44,662 nt of DNA from Pseudomonas fuscovaginae SE-1 (GTDB lineage Bacteria > Pseudomonadota > Gammaproteobacteria > Pseudomonadales > Pseudomonadaceae): assembly GCF_000364705.1 (NCBI RefSeq), contig NZ_AQOH01000078.1, positions 1 to 44,662 of the forward strand, written 5' to 3'. Position 1 is the stretch's first letter, and every line of letters starts with the position of its first letter. The translations under genes were made by a program, and so were the position numbers. A model generated the notes under the pieces. It worked only from the letters and a program-made list of their open reading frames with translations, ran no database searches and was not told where the DNA came from. This document shows, piece by piece, positions 17,366-26,710 of the stretch.

Positions 17366-19936
17366 TCAGGCGGGTTGACCGACCGCCACAGCAGGTTGCA
17401 GCGGCAGCAGCGGCGCATGCGGATCGGCCTTGACCGACGCACGCCAGGCATTGAGCCACTCGCCATGGGCTTCGTTCCAGACCTGTGCATGCAGGCGCCC
17501 CAGGGCTACCGGGTCGCTGAGCAATTGCAGGCGGGCGTTGTTGTCGAGGCCCGCCGGGCCGACTTTCAACGCATGCCGGACACGTTCGTTGCGCAGCCAC
17601 TCGATCGGCTCGGCCTGCCGATGACGGGAAGTCGCCAGGGCACAGGCCAGAGCGTTCTGCCGCGGGTCGACCACCGCCCGGACGAAGCCGTCGTTCAGCG
17701 CGTGCCAACGATTCTCGTGGGTGTATTCGTCGGTCGCCAGCAGCGCCTGGGGCGGGTTGTATTCCTCGGGGATGAGGAACAACTGCTCATCCTTGGAACG
17801 CAGGCCCAGGTTGACCCGGCTGGAGATCACCGAAACCGGGATCGACAGCATCAGCGAACCGACGATCGGCACCAGCCACCACAGGAAGCTCGGGTTCAGC
17901 CAGATCACCAGCAGGGCCCAGAGGGCACCGAGCAGGGTCTGCGGACCATGACGGCGTACCGCCTCGCTCCAGGGCGTGGAGTCGTCGTCACGCTGCGGCG
18001 AATTCCAGGTCGCGGCCCAGCCGAGGAACGCGGCCAGGACGAAGCGGGTGTGGAAAATCATCCGCACCGGTGCCAGCAGCATGGAGAACAACATCTCCAG
18101 CAGCATCGACACGGTCACCTTGAACTTGCCGCCGAACTCTTTCGCGCCCTTGGCCCAGATCAGGATGACGCTCAGCAGCTTGGGCAGGAACAGCAACACG
18201 ATGGTGGTGGAGAACAGCGCCACCGCCTTGTCCGGGTGCCATTGCGGCCACAGCGGATAGAGCTGGCGCGGCTCCAGGAAGTACTGCGGCTCCATCAGCG
18301 TGTTGACCGCCAGCAGCGCCGTCGACAGCACCAGGAAGAAGAACCACAACGGTGCCGACAGGTAGGACATCACGCCGGTGAGGAACACCGCGCGGTGCAC
18401 CGGGTGCATGCCCTTGACCAGGAACAGGCGGAAGTTCATCAGGTTGCCGTGACACCAACGGCGGTCACGCTTGAGCTCGTCCAGCAGGTTCGGCGGCAGT
18501 TCCTCGTAGCTGCCCGGCAGGTCGTAGGCGATCCACACGCCCCAGCCGGCACGGCGCATCAACGCGGCTTCGACGAAGTCGTGGGACAGGATCGCACCGG
18601 CGAACGCGCCCTTGCCGGGCAACGGCGCCAGGGCACAGTGCTCGATGAACGGCTTCATGCGGATGATCGCGTTGTGGCCCCAGTAGTGGGACTCGCCCAG
18701 CTGCCAGAAGTGCAGGCCGGCGGTGAACAGCGGACCATAGACGCGGGTCGCGAACTGCTGCATGCGTGCATACAGGGTGTCCATGCCCGACGCCCGTGGC
18801 GCGGTCTGGATGATCCCGGCGTCCGGCGTGGCTTCCATCAGGCGCACCAGGCTGGTCAGGCATTCGCCGCTCATGACGCTGTCGGCGTCGAGCACCACCA
18901 TGTACTTGTAGTCACCACCCCAGCGACGGCAGAAGTCGTCGAGGTTGCCGCTCTTGCGCTTCACCCGCCGACGGCGACGGCGGTAGAAGATCTTGCCGAA
19001 GCCCGAGGCCTCGCGGCAGACATCCAGCCAGGCCTGCTGCTCGGCCACGCAGATATCGGTGTCGTTGCTGTCGCTGAGGACGAAGAAATCGAAGCGATCC
19101 AGATCCCCGGTAGCCGCGACCGACTCGAAGGTCGCCCGCAGACCGGCGAACACCCGCGCGACGTCCTCGTTGCAGATCGGCATGACGATCGCGGTACGGG
19201 CATCCGCCGGGATCGGCTCGCTGCCGGCGCTGGCACCGGAGATACGGTACTTGTCATGCCCGGTGAGCAGTTCGAGGAACCCCATGAGGGCGGTCCAGAA
19301 ACCGGCCGAGACCCAGCAGAACAGTATCCCGAACATCACCAGGATGGTGGTCTGCAGGACATAGGGCAGTACCTGCCGGGCAGTCTGCAGGATCGGCTGG
19401 TGCAGGACCTCGTTGAGGTCGACCAGCGACCAACCCTGGTAAGGCATGATGCCTTTCATGTACCAGCCGGCGACGATGGTCTGCCCGAGCATCAGAATCA
19501 GCAGGATATAGCGTCGGATCGAGCCTACAGTCCGCCAGCGGGCATGAGGCAGCTCGCGCCGGTCGTCCTTGGGCGCCGGCGGATTGCTGCGCCCGGTCAG
19601 GCGCCGCCAGGCACGAACCAGGATATTGGTCCGCCAGGGCTCGGGAACGACGCGGGTGCGCCGGATCGGCGGGGTGGCCTTGAGGCACACCCGGCCGCTG
19701 GCGTCGACCGAGAGCATCTCGGCGTCTTCCAGGTCGGCGGCGCTGTCGAGGGTCAGGCGACGCCCCACCGAGGCTTGCGCAGCCTCGGCGGAGTCGGTGG
19801 ACGGTTGCGCACCGAGACGTTCGTGCAACTCGGCGAACGACTTGCAGTTCGCCAACTCGGCGCGCTGCTCGGTACTAAGCGGCAGGTGCGCCAGGTACTC
19901 GGAGAGAGCCTCTGGCTGGGCGATAGAATTACTCAT
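17366..19936 (-). CDS. opgH: Glucans biosynthesis glucosyltransferase OpgH
   Basis: Inner-membrane family-2 glycosyltransferase that makes the beta-1,2-glucan backbone of osmoregulated periplasmic glucans and passes it through the membrane. The 856-residue protein has a cytoplasmic N-terminal region, helices at about 142-162 and 194-222, a GT2 domain with SDSNDTD (288-294), [24 protein letters not shown] and the RDRRWCHGN motif equivalent to Q/RxxRW, and then several C-terminal helices. It overlaps the end of opgG by 8 bp, giving a coupled opgG-opgH operon. Assignment is firm. A 935-codon open frame on the opposite strand is a GC-rich shadow. Confidence 0.96.
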   Translation of the reverse strand: MSNSIAQPEALSEYLAHLPLSTEQRAELANCKSFAELHERLGAQPSTDSAEAAQASVGRRLTLDSAADLEDAEMLSVDASGRVCLKATPPIRRTRVVPEPWRTNILVRAWRRLTGRSNPPAPKDDRRELPHARWRTVGSIRRYILLILMLGQTIVAGWYMKGIMPYQGWSLVDLNEVLHQPILQTARQVLPYVLQTTILVMFGILFCWVSAGFWTALMGFLELLTGHDKYRISGASAGSEPIPADARTAIVMPICNEDVARVFAGLRATFESVAATGDLDRFDFFVLSDSNDTDICVAEQQAWLDVCREASGFGKIFYRRRRRRVKRKSGNLDDFCRRWGGDYKYMVVLDADSVMSGECLTSLVRLMEATPDAGIIQTAPRASGMDTLYARMQQFATRVYGPLFTAGLHFWQLGESHYWGHNAIIRMKPFIEHCALAPLPGKGAFAGAILSHDFVEAALMRRAGWGVWIAYDLPGSYEELPPNLLDELKRDRRWCHGNLMNFRLFLVKGMHPVHRAVFLTGVMSYLSAPLWFFFLVLSTALLAVNTLMEPQYFLEPRQLYPLWPQWHPDKAVALFSTTIVLLFLPKLLSVILIWAKGAKEFGGKFKVTVSMLLEMLFSMLLAPVRMIFHTRFVLAAFLGWAATWNSPQRDDDSTPWSEAVRRHGPQTLLGALWALLVIWLNPSFLWWLVPIVGSLMLSIPVSVISSRVNLGLRSKDEQLFLIPEEYNPPQALLATDEYTHENRWHALNDGFVRAVVDPRQNALACALATSRHRQAEPIEWLRNERVRHALKVGPAGLDNNARLQLLSDPVALGRLHAQVWNEAHGEWLNAWRASVKADPHAPLLPLQPAVAVGQPA

Positions 19937-21752
19937 CGGCAGGCAACTGGTAGCTCCAGGTCTCGGTCAGTACTTGTTCGGTCCTGGCCGGTTCCGGGGT
20001 GGTTGTGGCAGCCTCGGCAGCCGGCGCGGGGGCGTCGTGCTCTTTCTTGTCCTTGGCCTTGTCTTTCTCCTGGGCCTTGGCCGCGTCTTTATCCTGAGAC
20101 TTGGCGGCGTCCTTCTCCTGAGCCTTGGCCGCGTCCCTCTCATGCTTCTCCTGGGACTTGGCGGCAACCTTGTCGGCCTTGACCACCTGAGAGGAAGCCT
20201 TCACCGGCTCGGCGACAGCGATCTCCTTGACCAGCGCGGCGCGCAGTTCGGTGGACTTGCCCGGGTCCTTGATCTTCAGGCGCAGGGTCAGGCGCCAGCC
20301 CTGGGTTTCCGGGTTGTAGCGCAGGCTGTTCTCGACCAGTTCGGCGTTGTCGCCGACGCTGACCTGGCTGCGCACCGGCGCATCTTCAGGCAGGGCCTTG
20401 AGGGACGGGCCCTCGAAGTCGATCAGGTAGGCCACGCTGCCATCCGGCTGGCGGATCAGGTTCGACTGCTTGACGTCGCCGGTGGACTTCAGGGTCTGCT
20501 TGACCCAGGCGCTGTCCGGCGAATGCAGGGCGGCTTCGTCCTGGGTCCAGTGCAGGCGGTAGGCGAAGTTCATCGCTTCACCCGGCTGGGCGAGCTTTTC
20601 CGGGTTCCAGAAAGCCACGATGTTGTCGTTGGTTTCGTCGGCGGTCGGGATCTCCACCAGGTCGACGGTGCCCTTGCCCCAGTCGCCCTTCGGCTCGATC
20701 CAGGCGCTTGGACGCTTGTCGTAACGGTCGTCGAGGTCCTCGTAGTGGCTGAAGTCGCGACCGCGCTGCAGCAGGCCGAAACCACGCGGGTTCTCCACGG
20801 AGAAGTTGCTCACCGCCAGGTGTTTCGGATTGTTCAGCGGACGCCATAGCCACTCGCCGTTGCCGGCGTGGATCGACAGGCCCGCGGAGTCATGCAGCTC
20901 ACGACGATAGTTGAGGACTTTCGACGGCTGGTTGGCACCGAACAGGAACATGCTGGTCAGCGGGGCCACGCCCAGCTTGCCGACCTTGTCACGCAGGAAC
21001 ATCTGCGCCTTGACGTCGACGATGGTGTCGGCGCCCGGGCGCAGGGTCAGGCGGTAGGCACCGGTGGCCCGTGGCGAGTCAAGCAAGGCGAAGATCACCA
21101 GGTGCTTGTCGGTCGGCTTGGGCTGCTGGATCCAGAACTCGGTGAAGCGCGGGAATTCCTCGCCGGACGGCAGGGCGGTGTCGATCGCCATGCCACGGGC
21201 GGACAAGCCATAGGTCTGGCCCTTGCCCACGACGCGGAAGTAACTCGCGCCGAGCATGGTCATGATCTCGTCCTGCTTGTCGGCCTTGTTGATCGGATAA
21301 AGCACACGAAAGCCGGCATATCCCAGCTGTTCGGTGGTTTTCGGATCGAACTTCAGGTCGCCGAAGTCGAAACGGCTCGGATCGTACTTGATTTCCGTGA
21401 CGTCGTTGGCGGTGATTTCGTTGATTTTCACCGGCGTGTCGAAGTGCATGCCCTGGTGATAGAACGACAGCTTGAACGGCGTCTTCTGGTCAGCCCATTC
21501 GGCCTTGTCGGTCAGGAAGCGGATTTTCTGGTAGTCCGCGAACTTCATCTCACGGAATTCGTTCGGCAGATTACTGCGCGGAGCCTCGTACTTCTGCCCG
21601 GCCAGGGTCTTCGCCTTGGCCGCCACATCGTCCAGATTGAATGCAAAGATTTGCCCGGCACTGAGCAGGCAAAGCAGTGCGGAGCCCGTCACCAGTGCTT
21701 TTCTCAACCCTTTGGCAGTCAATTTTGGTGCATTACAGGGACTAACAATCAC
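19929..21752 (-). CDS. opgG: Periplasmic glucan biosynthesis protein OpgG
   Basis: Periplasmic protein needed to branch or mature the OpgH glucan. The start is taken as GTG 21752 ([11 protein letters not shown]), 6 nt after GAGGG; a TTG further upstream is less likely. A signal peptide ends near residue 37 (IFA|FNLDDV). The body has the MdoG features [22 protein letters not shown] ([18 protein letters not shown]) and [16 protein letters not shown]. The 607-residue product is longer than typical OpgG because a Lys/Asp/Ala tract (about 525-593) is inserted before the last strand (TETWSYQLP). It contains 8-residue DAAKAQEK repeats encoded by 24-bp DNA repeats. opgH follows with an 8-bp overlap. 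Confidence 0.94.
   Translation of the reverse strand: MIVSPCNAPKLTAKGLRKALVTGSALLCLLSAGQIFAFNLDDVAAKAKTLAGQKYEAPRSNLPNEFREMKFADYQKIRFLTDKAEWADQKTPFKLSFYHQGMHFDTPVKINEITANDVTEIKYDPSRFDFGDLKFDPKTTEQLGYAGFRVLYPINKADKQDEIMTMLGASYFRVVGKGQTYGLSARGMAIDTALPSGEEFPRFTEFWIQQPKPTDKHLVIFALLDSPRATGAYRLTLRPGADTIVDVKAQMFLRDKVGKLGVAPLTSMFLFGANQPSKVLNYRRELHDSAGLSIHAGNGEWLWRPLNNPKHLAVSNFSVENPRGFGLLQRGRDFSHYEDLDDRYDKRPSAWIEPKGDWGKGTVDLVEIPTADETNDNIVAFWNPEKLAQPGEAMNFAYRLHWTQDEAALHSPDSAWVKQTLKSTGDVKQSNLIRQPDGSVAYLIDFEGPSLKALPEDAPVRSQVSVGDNAELVENSLRYNPETQGWRLTLRLKIKDPGKSTELRAALVKEIAVAEPVKASSQVVKADKVAAKSQEKHERDAAKAQEKDAAKSQDKDAAKAQEKDKAKDKKEHDAPAPAAEAATTTPEPARTEQVLTETWSYQLPADE
20062..20133. repeat. 24-bp tandem repeat within opgG
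   Basis: Three consecutive 24-bp units (20062-20085, 20086-20109, 20110-20133) read roughly TCYTTMTCCTGRGMCTTGGC followed by SGCG. They encode the 8-residue DAAK(A/S)Q(E/D)K repeats in the OpgG tail. Repeat number may vary between strains by slippage. Confidence 0.7.
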
Positions 21753-22018
21753 GAGCAACCCTCGCCGAAAACAGATCAAAAAACCAACGGCTAGCTATCT
21801 ATGCGCCAGGTTGGCGAGCATTGTTCCGACTCCCCCCGGGCGAAATGATTCCCCAAACGGTATCGGACAAGTCTCTACCTAATTCAAAATGGACCAACGA
21901 ACGCTGATCCCCGTAGCGCGCGATTATCTAGTAGGCGGCGTTACAACGCATCAGGCGAAACAAAGTATTTATCGACAAAACGCCCTGTTTTCAGCCCGAT
22001 ACACGGTTTTTTTCAATT

Positions 22019-22455
22019 TCAGGTCTGTAACAGGAAGGTTACCGGGCCATCATTGACCAGATGAACCTTCATGTCCGCCCCGAAACGTCCCGTCGCCACC
22101 TGACCATGCAACCGCTGCGCCTGTGCCACCACGTAGTCGAAAAGCTCTTCGGCCAGCGCCGGAGGCGCCGCCGTGGAGAAGCTCGGGCGCAGCCCGCTAC
22201 GGGTATCGGCAGCCAGGGTGAACTGCGACACCAGCAGCAAACCGCCGCCGGTGTCCGCCAGGGGCAGGTTCATCTTGCCCTGGGGTCGCTGAACACCCGA
22301 TAGTTAAGCAGCTTATGCAGAAGTTTGTCGGCGCTGGCCCGGGTATCCCCGGGCTCGACCGCCAGCAGCACCAGCAAACCCTGGTCGATGGCTCCGACCA
22401 CCTGCCCCGCCACTTCGACCCGCGCGCCACTGACGCGCTGCAACAGGCCCCTCAT
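22019..22455 (-). pseudogene. dtd: D-aminoacyl-tRNA deacylase Dtd, interrupted by a one-base frameshift
   Basis: Dtd removes D-amino acids mis-attached to tRNA. The 5' part (22455 down to about 22285) encodes MRGLLQRVSGARVEVAGQVV and continues through LLNYRVFSD, then runs out of frame to PRAR-stop. The remainder, in another frame to 22019, encodes [36 protein letters not shown] and the C-terminal [14 protein letters not shown]. One extra C in the C4 run (G4 at 22282-22285 on the plus strand) would give FSDPQGKMNL and a normal 145-residue protein. The conserved SQFTLAADT motif is intact in the second part. This could be a real loss of function or a homopolymer sequencing error. Its ATG overlaps the pip stop by 4 bp. 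Confidence 0.85.
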
Positions 22456-23423
22456 GCTTCTTCGGGCGGCAGGTCGAGCAGGCGTCGCGCCATCTGGTTC
22501 GCGGCGCGCACCAGCGCATCGGTGATGCCCGGCTCCGAGGCGGCATGACCGGCATCGCGAATCACCTGCAGTTCACTGTTGGGCCAGGCCTGGTGCAGCG
22601 CCCAGGCGTTGTCCAGCGGGCAGATGGCATCGTAGCGGCCATGCACGATCACACCGGGCAGATGGGCGATCCGGTCCATGTCGCGAATCAGTTGATCGGG
22701 CTCCAGGAACGAATTGTGGGTGAAGTAATGGCATTCGATCCGGGCAATGGACAGGGCCCGCTGCGGCTCGGAGAAGCGATCGACCATCAGCGGGTTCGGC
22801 CGCAGGGTCGCGGTACGCCCTTCCCACAGCGACCAGGCCTTGGCCGCGTGCATCTGGGCGATCTGGTCGTTACCGGTCAGGCGCTTGTGGAAGGCACCGA
22901 GCAAGTCCTCGCGCTCCTCCGCCGGGATCGGCGCCACGTAATCCTGCCAGTAGTCGGGGAACAGGCGGCTGGCGCCGCTCTGGTAGAGCCATTCGACATC
23001 CTGGGGGCGGGCCAGGAAGATCCCGCGCAGAATCAGCCCATGAACCCGCTCGGGGTGGGTTTGCGCATAGGCCAGCGCCAGGGTCGAACCCCAGGAACCG
23101 CCGAACAGCACCCATTTGTCGATACCCAGGTGCTCGCGAATCCGCTCCAGGTCGGCCACCAGGTCCCAGGTGGTGTTGTTTTCCAGGCTGGCGTGGGGCG
23201 TCGATCGACCACAGCCACGCTGATCGAAGGTCACGATCCGGTAGAGGGTGGGATCGAAGTAGCAGCGGCTCTGGGCATCACAGCCGGCCCCCGGGCCGCC
23301 GTGAATGAAAACCACTGGCAAGCCCTCGGGCGAGCCGCTTTCGTCGACGTACAGCACATGCGGCTCATCCACGGCCAGATCGTGCCGGGCGTAGGGTTTG
23401 ATCTGCGGGTACAAAGTCTGCAT
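22452..23423 (-). CDS. pip: Proline iminopeptidase
   Basis: Serine peptidase (family S33) that removes N-terminal proline from peptides. The 323-residue alpha/beta hydrolase has the oxyanion motif HGGPG (41-45), the nucleophile elbow GGSWGS with Ser110, DQRGCGRS (67-74), and the acid and base in VHGRYDAICP and DAGHAASEP near the C-terminus. ATG 23423 (MQTLYPQIKPYARHDL) has GGAG upstream and is the family start; an in-frame start at 23450 adds 9 residues. Its stop overlaps dtd, so the two are co-translated. No signal peptide is seen, so it acts in the cytoplasm. Confidence 0.95.
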   Translation of the reverse strand: MQTLYPQIKPYARHDLAVDEPHVLYVDESGSPEGLPVVFIHGGPGAGCDAQSRCYFDPTLYRIVTFDQRGCGRSTPHASLENNTTWDLVADLERIREHLGIDKWVLFGGSWGSTLALAYAQTHPERVHGLILRGIFLARPQDVEWLYQSGASRLFPDYWQDYVAPIPAEEREDLLGAFHKRLTGNDQIAQMHAAKAWSLWEGRTATLRPNPLMVDRFSEPQRALSIARIECHYFTHNSFLEPDQLIRDMDRIAHLPGVIVHGRYDAICPLDNAWALHQAWPNSELQVIRDAGHAASEPGITDALVRAANQMARRLLDLPPEEA

Positions 23424-23685
23424 CACGCGCTCCGTAAGGGTCGGGGTCATCCTTGCTGGCCTGTGTGGCCATTAGGTGGACATCTTTGATTCTGCCGTCC
23501 GGCATCATAAACCCGAATCACGCAAACGGCATGTCCTTGTCAAATGCGCGGTTGTTTGCTGGCAACTAGCCGTTTGGTCAGTGTTCAAGTCGGCTCGATG
23601 AGCGATTCAATAAGGAGCGTCAAACCGAGCGGCAGGAGCCGCTTTCCGTGGCTGCCCATAGCCAGCAAAGACAGGGAGTTCCCCC

Positions 23686-24606
23686 ATGAACCAGCACCGT
23701 TTGCCCGATCTGCTCGCCTATCCGGAAAAAGCCGTTATCGTCGCCGACAGCGAAATGTTTGTCCGGGGCCTACGTGAACTGGGCCTGGAAGCCAGTCTCC
23801 TGAGCAGCCTGGAACGGCTGCCGGCCCAGAGCCTGGCATTTTCCTTCTCCCCCCAGGGCGCCCGGCAACTCTATCAGCGAGCGGCGCGCACCGCGCACAA
23901 GCAGACCCTGCTGTGCCCGCTGCATGCCTTCGATACCGGCCTGGAAAACGCACTCTATAGCCTGATGCTGTTGCTGCGCTGCGACTTCGTCGATTGTCTC
24001 AGGCGTCAGCAACACTACCTGGCGCTGCTCAGCGGCCTGCACCGCCTGCACCTGACCAGCGCCAACAGCCGGGCCGAGGTCTGGCTCGATGGCAACTGCG
24101 CCCCCTACGCCCTGACACGCAACGAGATCGGCGACAGCTTCGTGCTCTCGGTCACCGAACTGTTCGAAGTGCATTACGCCCACATGCGGCCCGACTGCCC
24201 GGATATTTTCCAGGTCAGCGGCATCCTGCATGTCAGTGGTCTGCTGCTGTCGCGAAGCAGCCGGGCTCGACCGTTACCCGACACGCTGGTGGACGACATG
24301 CGGCGGTTGGCCGAGCGGGTCGCCCACCAGGATGCCTGGTTGCGCATCGAACACAACCAGGTGCTCTCATTCAAGGTCGCAGGGGAGGAATATCTCGAGT
24401 TGCTGGGCCAGGCCGCCGGGCACCGCGGGCTGTATCTGAGCGAGTTCGCCATCGGTGTGAACGACGCCATCGGGCCAAACATCAGCTACCTGCGCAACTC
24501 ACCGATAAACGAAGGCATCCGGGGCGTGCATGTCGCACTGGGCGATGGGCTCAACGGGTACCACATCGACTTTCTCAGCCCCGGCATCGAAGTGCTCCCC
24601 GGCTAG
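23686..24606 (+). CDS. Uncharacterised protein with an M29 aminopeptidase-like C-terminal domain
   Basis: A 306-residue protein of unknown function. Its last 60 residues follow the metal-ligand pattern of M29 metallopeptidases (AmpS/aminopeptidase T) and related dioxygenases: LSEFAIG (Glu253), NEGIRGVHVALG (Glu276, His282) and YHIDF (His293, Asp295). The N-terminal part is helical and Leu/Ala-rich with no signal peptide. A segment with TSANSRAEVWLDGN (124-137) resembles the beta-rich entrance of the M29 domain. It is shorter than the usual M29 length of about 370-410. ATG 23686 follows GGGAG. It stands alone, convergent with hutG and divergent from pip, so context gives no substrate. Peptidase or ring-cleaving activity is possible but unproven. 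Confidence 0.7.
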   Translation: MNQHRLPDLLAYPEKAVIVADSEMFVRGLRELGLEASLLSSLERLPAQSLAFSFSPQGARQLYQRAARTAHKQTLLCPLHAFDTGLENALYSLMLLLRCDFVDCLRRQQHYLALLSGLHRLHLTSANSRAEVWLDGNCAPYALTRNEIGDSFVLSVTELFEVHYAHMRPDCPDIFQVSGILHVSGLLLSRSSRARPLPDTLVDDMRRLAERVAHQDAWLRIEHNQVLSFKVAGEEYLELLGQAAGHRGLYLSEFAIGVNDAIGPNISYLRNSPINEGIRGVHVALGDGLNGYHIDFLSPGIEVLPG

Positions 24607-24674
24607 GCCTCCCCGCGCAAACAACACGGTCATGAGCAAGGCTGGGCGCCCACTCCCCGACTGGCACCTCCATT

Positions 24675-25478
24675 TCAGCGCCCGTAGCGCTCGCGTCCCC
24701 AGGCCAGCAAGCCCTCCAGCAGCTCCCTGAGCACCACCTGGGTCGGCTCGGCCAGATCGCTGCGGTAGTTGAACGGTTCGAACTCCTCCATGTAGTTGCG
24801 CTGGCCCAGTTCCAGTTGCACGGCATGGATATGCTCGGCCGGGTTGCCGTAGTGGCGCGTGATGTGCCCGCCCTTGAAGCGCCCGTTCAGCACGTGGCTG
24901 TAGGCCGGGTGTCCGGCGCAGATGCCCTCCAGCCGCGCTGCCAGTTGCGCATCGCAACTGGCGCCATTGAAGGTGCCGAGGTTGAAGTCTGGCAACTGGC
25001 CTTCGAACAGGTGCGGGATCACCGAACGGATCGAGTGCGCGTCGAACAGCAGCGCATAGCCGAACTCGGCCTTGAGCCGCGCCAGTTCCTCCTGCAGGGT
25101 CCGGTGGTACGGCGTCCAGACCTGCTTCAGATAACCCGCCCGCTCCTGCGCGGATGGCGCGCGACCGTCCTGGAACAGCGGCACGCCATCGAACAGCGTC
25201 GCCGGGAAGAGCCCGGTAGTGGCACCGACATAGAGCGGCTTGTCATCCGACGGACGATTGAGGTCGATGACGAAACGCGAGTACTCGGCCGCCAGGGTGC
25301 TGGCGCCCAGTTCCTCGGCGAAGTCATAGAGCCTGGGAATATGCCAATCGGTGTCCGGCAGGCCAAGGGCTTCGGGAACCAGCCCGTCACGGACCGCCGG
25401 TGTCAGTTTCAGCCCGGCGTGGGGCATGCTGATCAGCAGCGGCACGCGGCCTTTCTTGAAGTTCAGGACGTTATCCAC
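24675..25478 (-). CDS. hutG: N-formylglutamate deformylase HutG
   Basis: Last step of the five-step histidine pathway: N-formylglutamate to glutamate and formate. The 267-residue protein belongs to the N-formylglutamate amidohydrolase family, with PLLISMPHAG near residues 13-22, FVIDLNRP, and LLFDAHSIRS as likely metal and active-site segments. Three GTG codons stand in a row (25484, 25481, 25478). The AGGAG at 25490-25486 is best spaced for the third, which also gives the family start MDNVLNF. The hutI stop lies within this ribosome site. It is the last gene of the hutU-to-hutG operon and converges with the M29-like gene, 68 bp away. Confidence 0.94.
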   Translation of the reverse strand: MDNVLNFKKGRVPLLISMPHAGLKLTPAVRDGLVPEALGLPDTDWHIPRLYDFAEELGASTLAAEYSRFVIDLNRPSDDKPLYVGATTGLFPATLFDGVPLFQDGRAPSAQERAGYLKQVWTPYHRTLQEELARLKAEFGYALLFDAHSIRSVIPHLFEGQLPDFNLGTFNGASCDAQLAARLEGICAGHPAYSHVLNGRFKGGHITRHYGNPAEHIHAVQLELGQRNYMEEFEPFNYRSDLAEPTQVVLRELLEGLLAWGRERYGR

Positions 25479-25488
25479 CACCACTCTC

Positions 25489-26694
25489 CTAAATCAGTAC
25501 TTCGATGCCGTGGCGTACCACGCGTTTGTCCAGGTCGCCGCCCAGCCAGTAGGCCAGGTCCGCCGGCCGATCGATCTGCCAGGCGACGAAGTCGGCCACC
25601 TTGCCGACCTCCAGGGATCCATGGGTGTCGCCCATGCCCAGCGCGGTGGCAGCGTGCAGGGTGACTCCGGCCAGGGCCTCTTCCGGGGTCATGCGGAACA
25701 GCGTGCAGGCCATGTTCAGCATCAGGCGCAGGGACAGGCCCGGCGAAGTCCCGGGGTTGAGGTCGGTGGCGATGGCGATCTTCACCCCGTGCCGGCGCAG
25801 GGCATCCATCGGCGGCAGCTGGGTTTCACGCAGGAAATAGAAGGCACCGGGCAACAACACCGCCACCGTGCCCGCCGCCGCCATGGCGATGGCGTCTTCC
25901 TCGGTCATGAACTCCAGGTGATCGGCCGACAGCGCCTGGTAGCGTGCCGCCAGGCTCGAACCGTGCAGCGAGGACAACTGCTCGGCATGCAGTTTCACCG
26001 GCAGGCCCAGGCGCTGCGCGACCCTGAACAGCCGCTCGACCTGCTCCGGGGAAAAAGCCAGGTATTCACAGAACGCATCGACCGCATCCACCAGACCCTC
26101 GGCCGCCAGGGCCGGGAGCATCTCGTTGCAGATGTGTTCGATGTAGTCATCGGCACGGTCCTTGTATTCGGGTGGCAACGCATGAGCCGCCAGGCAGGTG
26201 GCGCGTACGCTGACCGGCAGTTCCTCACCAAGGCGACGGGCCACCCTGAGCATCTTGCGTTCGTTTTCCAGGTCCAGGCCGTAGCCGGACTTGATCTCGA
26301 CGCTGGTCACGCCATCGCGCAACAGGCAGCTCAGGCGCTGCCGGGCGCTGGCGAACAGTTGCTCCTCGCTGGCCGCGCGGGTCGCCCGCACGGTGCTGGC
26401 GATACCGCCGCCGGCAGCGGCGATCTCGGCATAGCTGACACCCTGCAGGCGCTGTTCGAACTCGCCACTGCGGTTGCCGCCGAACACCGTGTGGGTGTGG
26501 CAGTCGACCAGCCCCGGCGTTACCCAGGCCCCGCCCAGGTCATGGACCTGTGGATAATCCGCGGCCGGCAGTTCGGCGCGCGGGCCGATCCAGTCGATCT
26601 TCGACGCCACGGTCACGATGGCGGCATCCTCGATGATCGAATAGGTGCCTTGCGCCATGCTTGCAACGTGACAGTTCTGCCAGAGCGTTTTCAT
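25489..26694 (-). CDS. hutI: Imidazolonepropionase HutI
   Basis: Amidohydrolase-superfamily enzyme that opens imidazolonepropionate to N-formiminoglutamate. The 401-residue protein has the metal-binding HxH in [13 protein letters not shown] (His66, His68), further family motifs [18 protein letters not shown] and KLHAEQLS, and [11 protein letters not shown] near the C-terminus, which holds the metal Asp. ATG 26694 has GGAGGT upstream; reading on to 26817 would run into the permease gene. It lies 16 bp after the permease and 10 bp before hutG. Confidence 0.96.
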   Translation of the reverse strand: MKTLWQNCHVASMAQGTYSIIEDAAIVTVASKIDWIGPRAELPAADYPQVHDLGGAWVTPGLVDCHTHTVFGGNRSGEFEQRLQGVSYAEIAAAGGGIASTVRATRAASEEQLFASARQRLSCLLRDGVTSVEIKSGYGLDLENERKMLRVARRLGEELPVSVRATCLAAHALPPEYKDRADDYIEHICNEMLPALAAEGLVDAVDAFCEYLAFSPEQVERLFRVAQRLGLPVKLHAEQLSSLHGSSLAARYQALSADHLEFMTEEDAIAMAAAGTVAVLLPGAFYFLRETQLPPMDALRRHGVKIAIATDLNPGTSPGLSLRLMLNMACTLFRMTPEEALAGVTLHAATALGMGDTHGSLEVGKVADFVAWQIDRPADLAYWLGGDLDKRVVRHGIEVLI

Positions 26695-26710
26695 CCGGGA
26701 CCTCCGTGGG

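Noticed and set aside
17375..20182. A 935-codon open frame on the plus strand opposite opgH and the end of opgG
   Set aside because: It mirrors codon bias of two certain genes, has low-complexity Arg/Gln/His-rich sequence and no recognisable domain.
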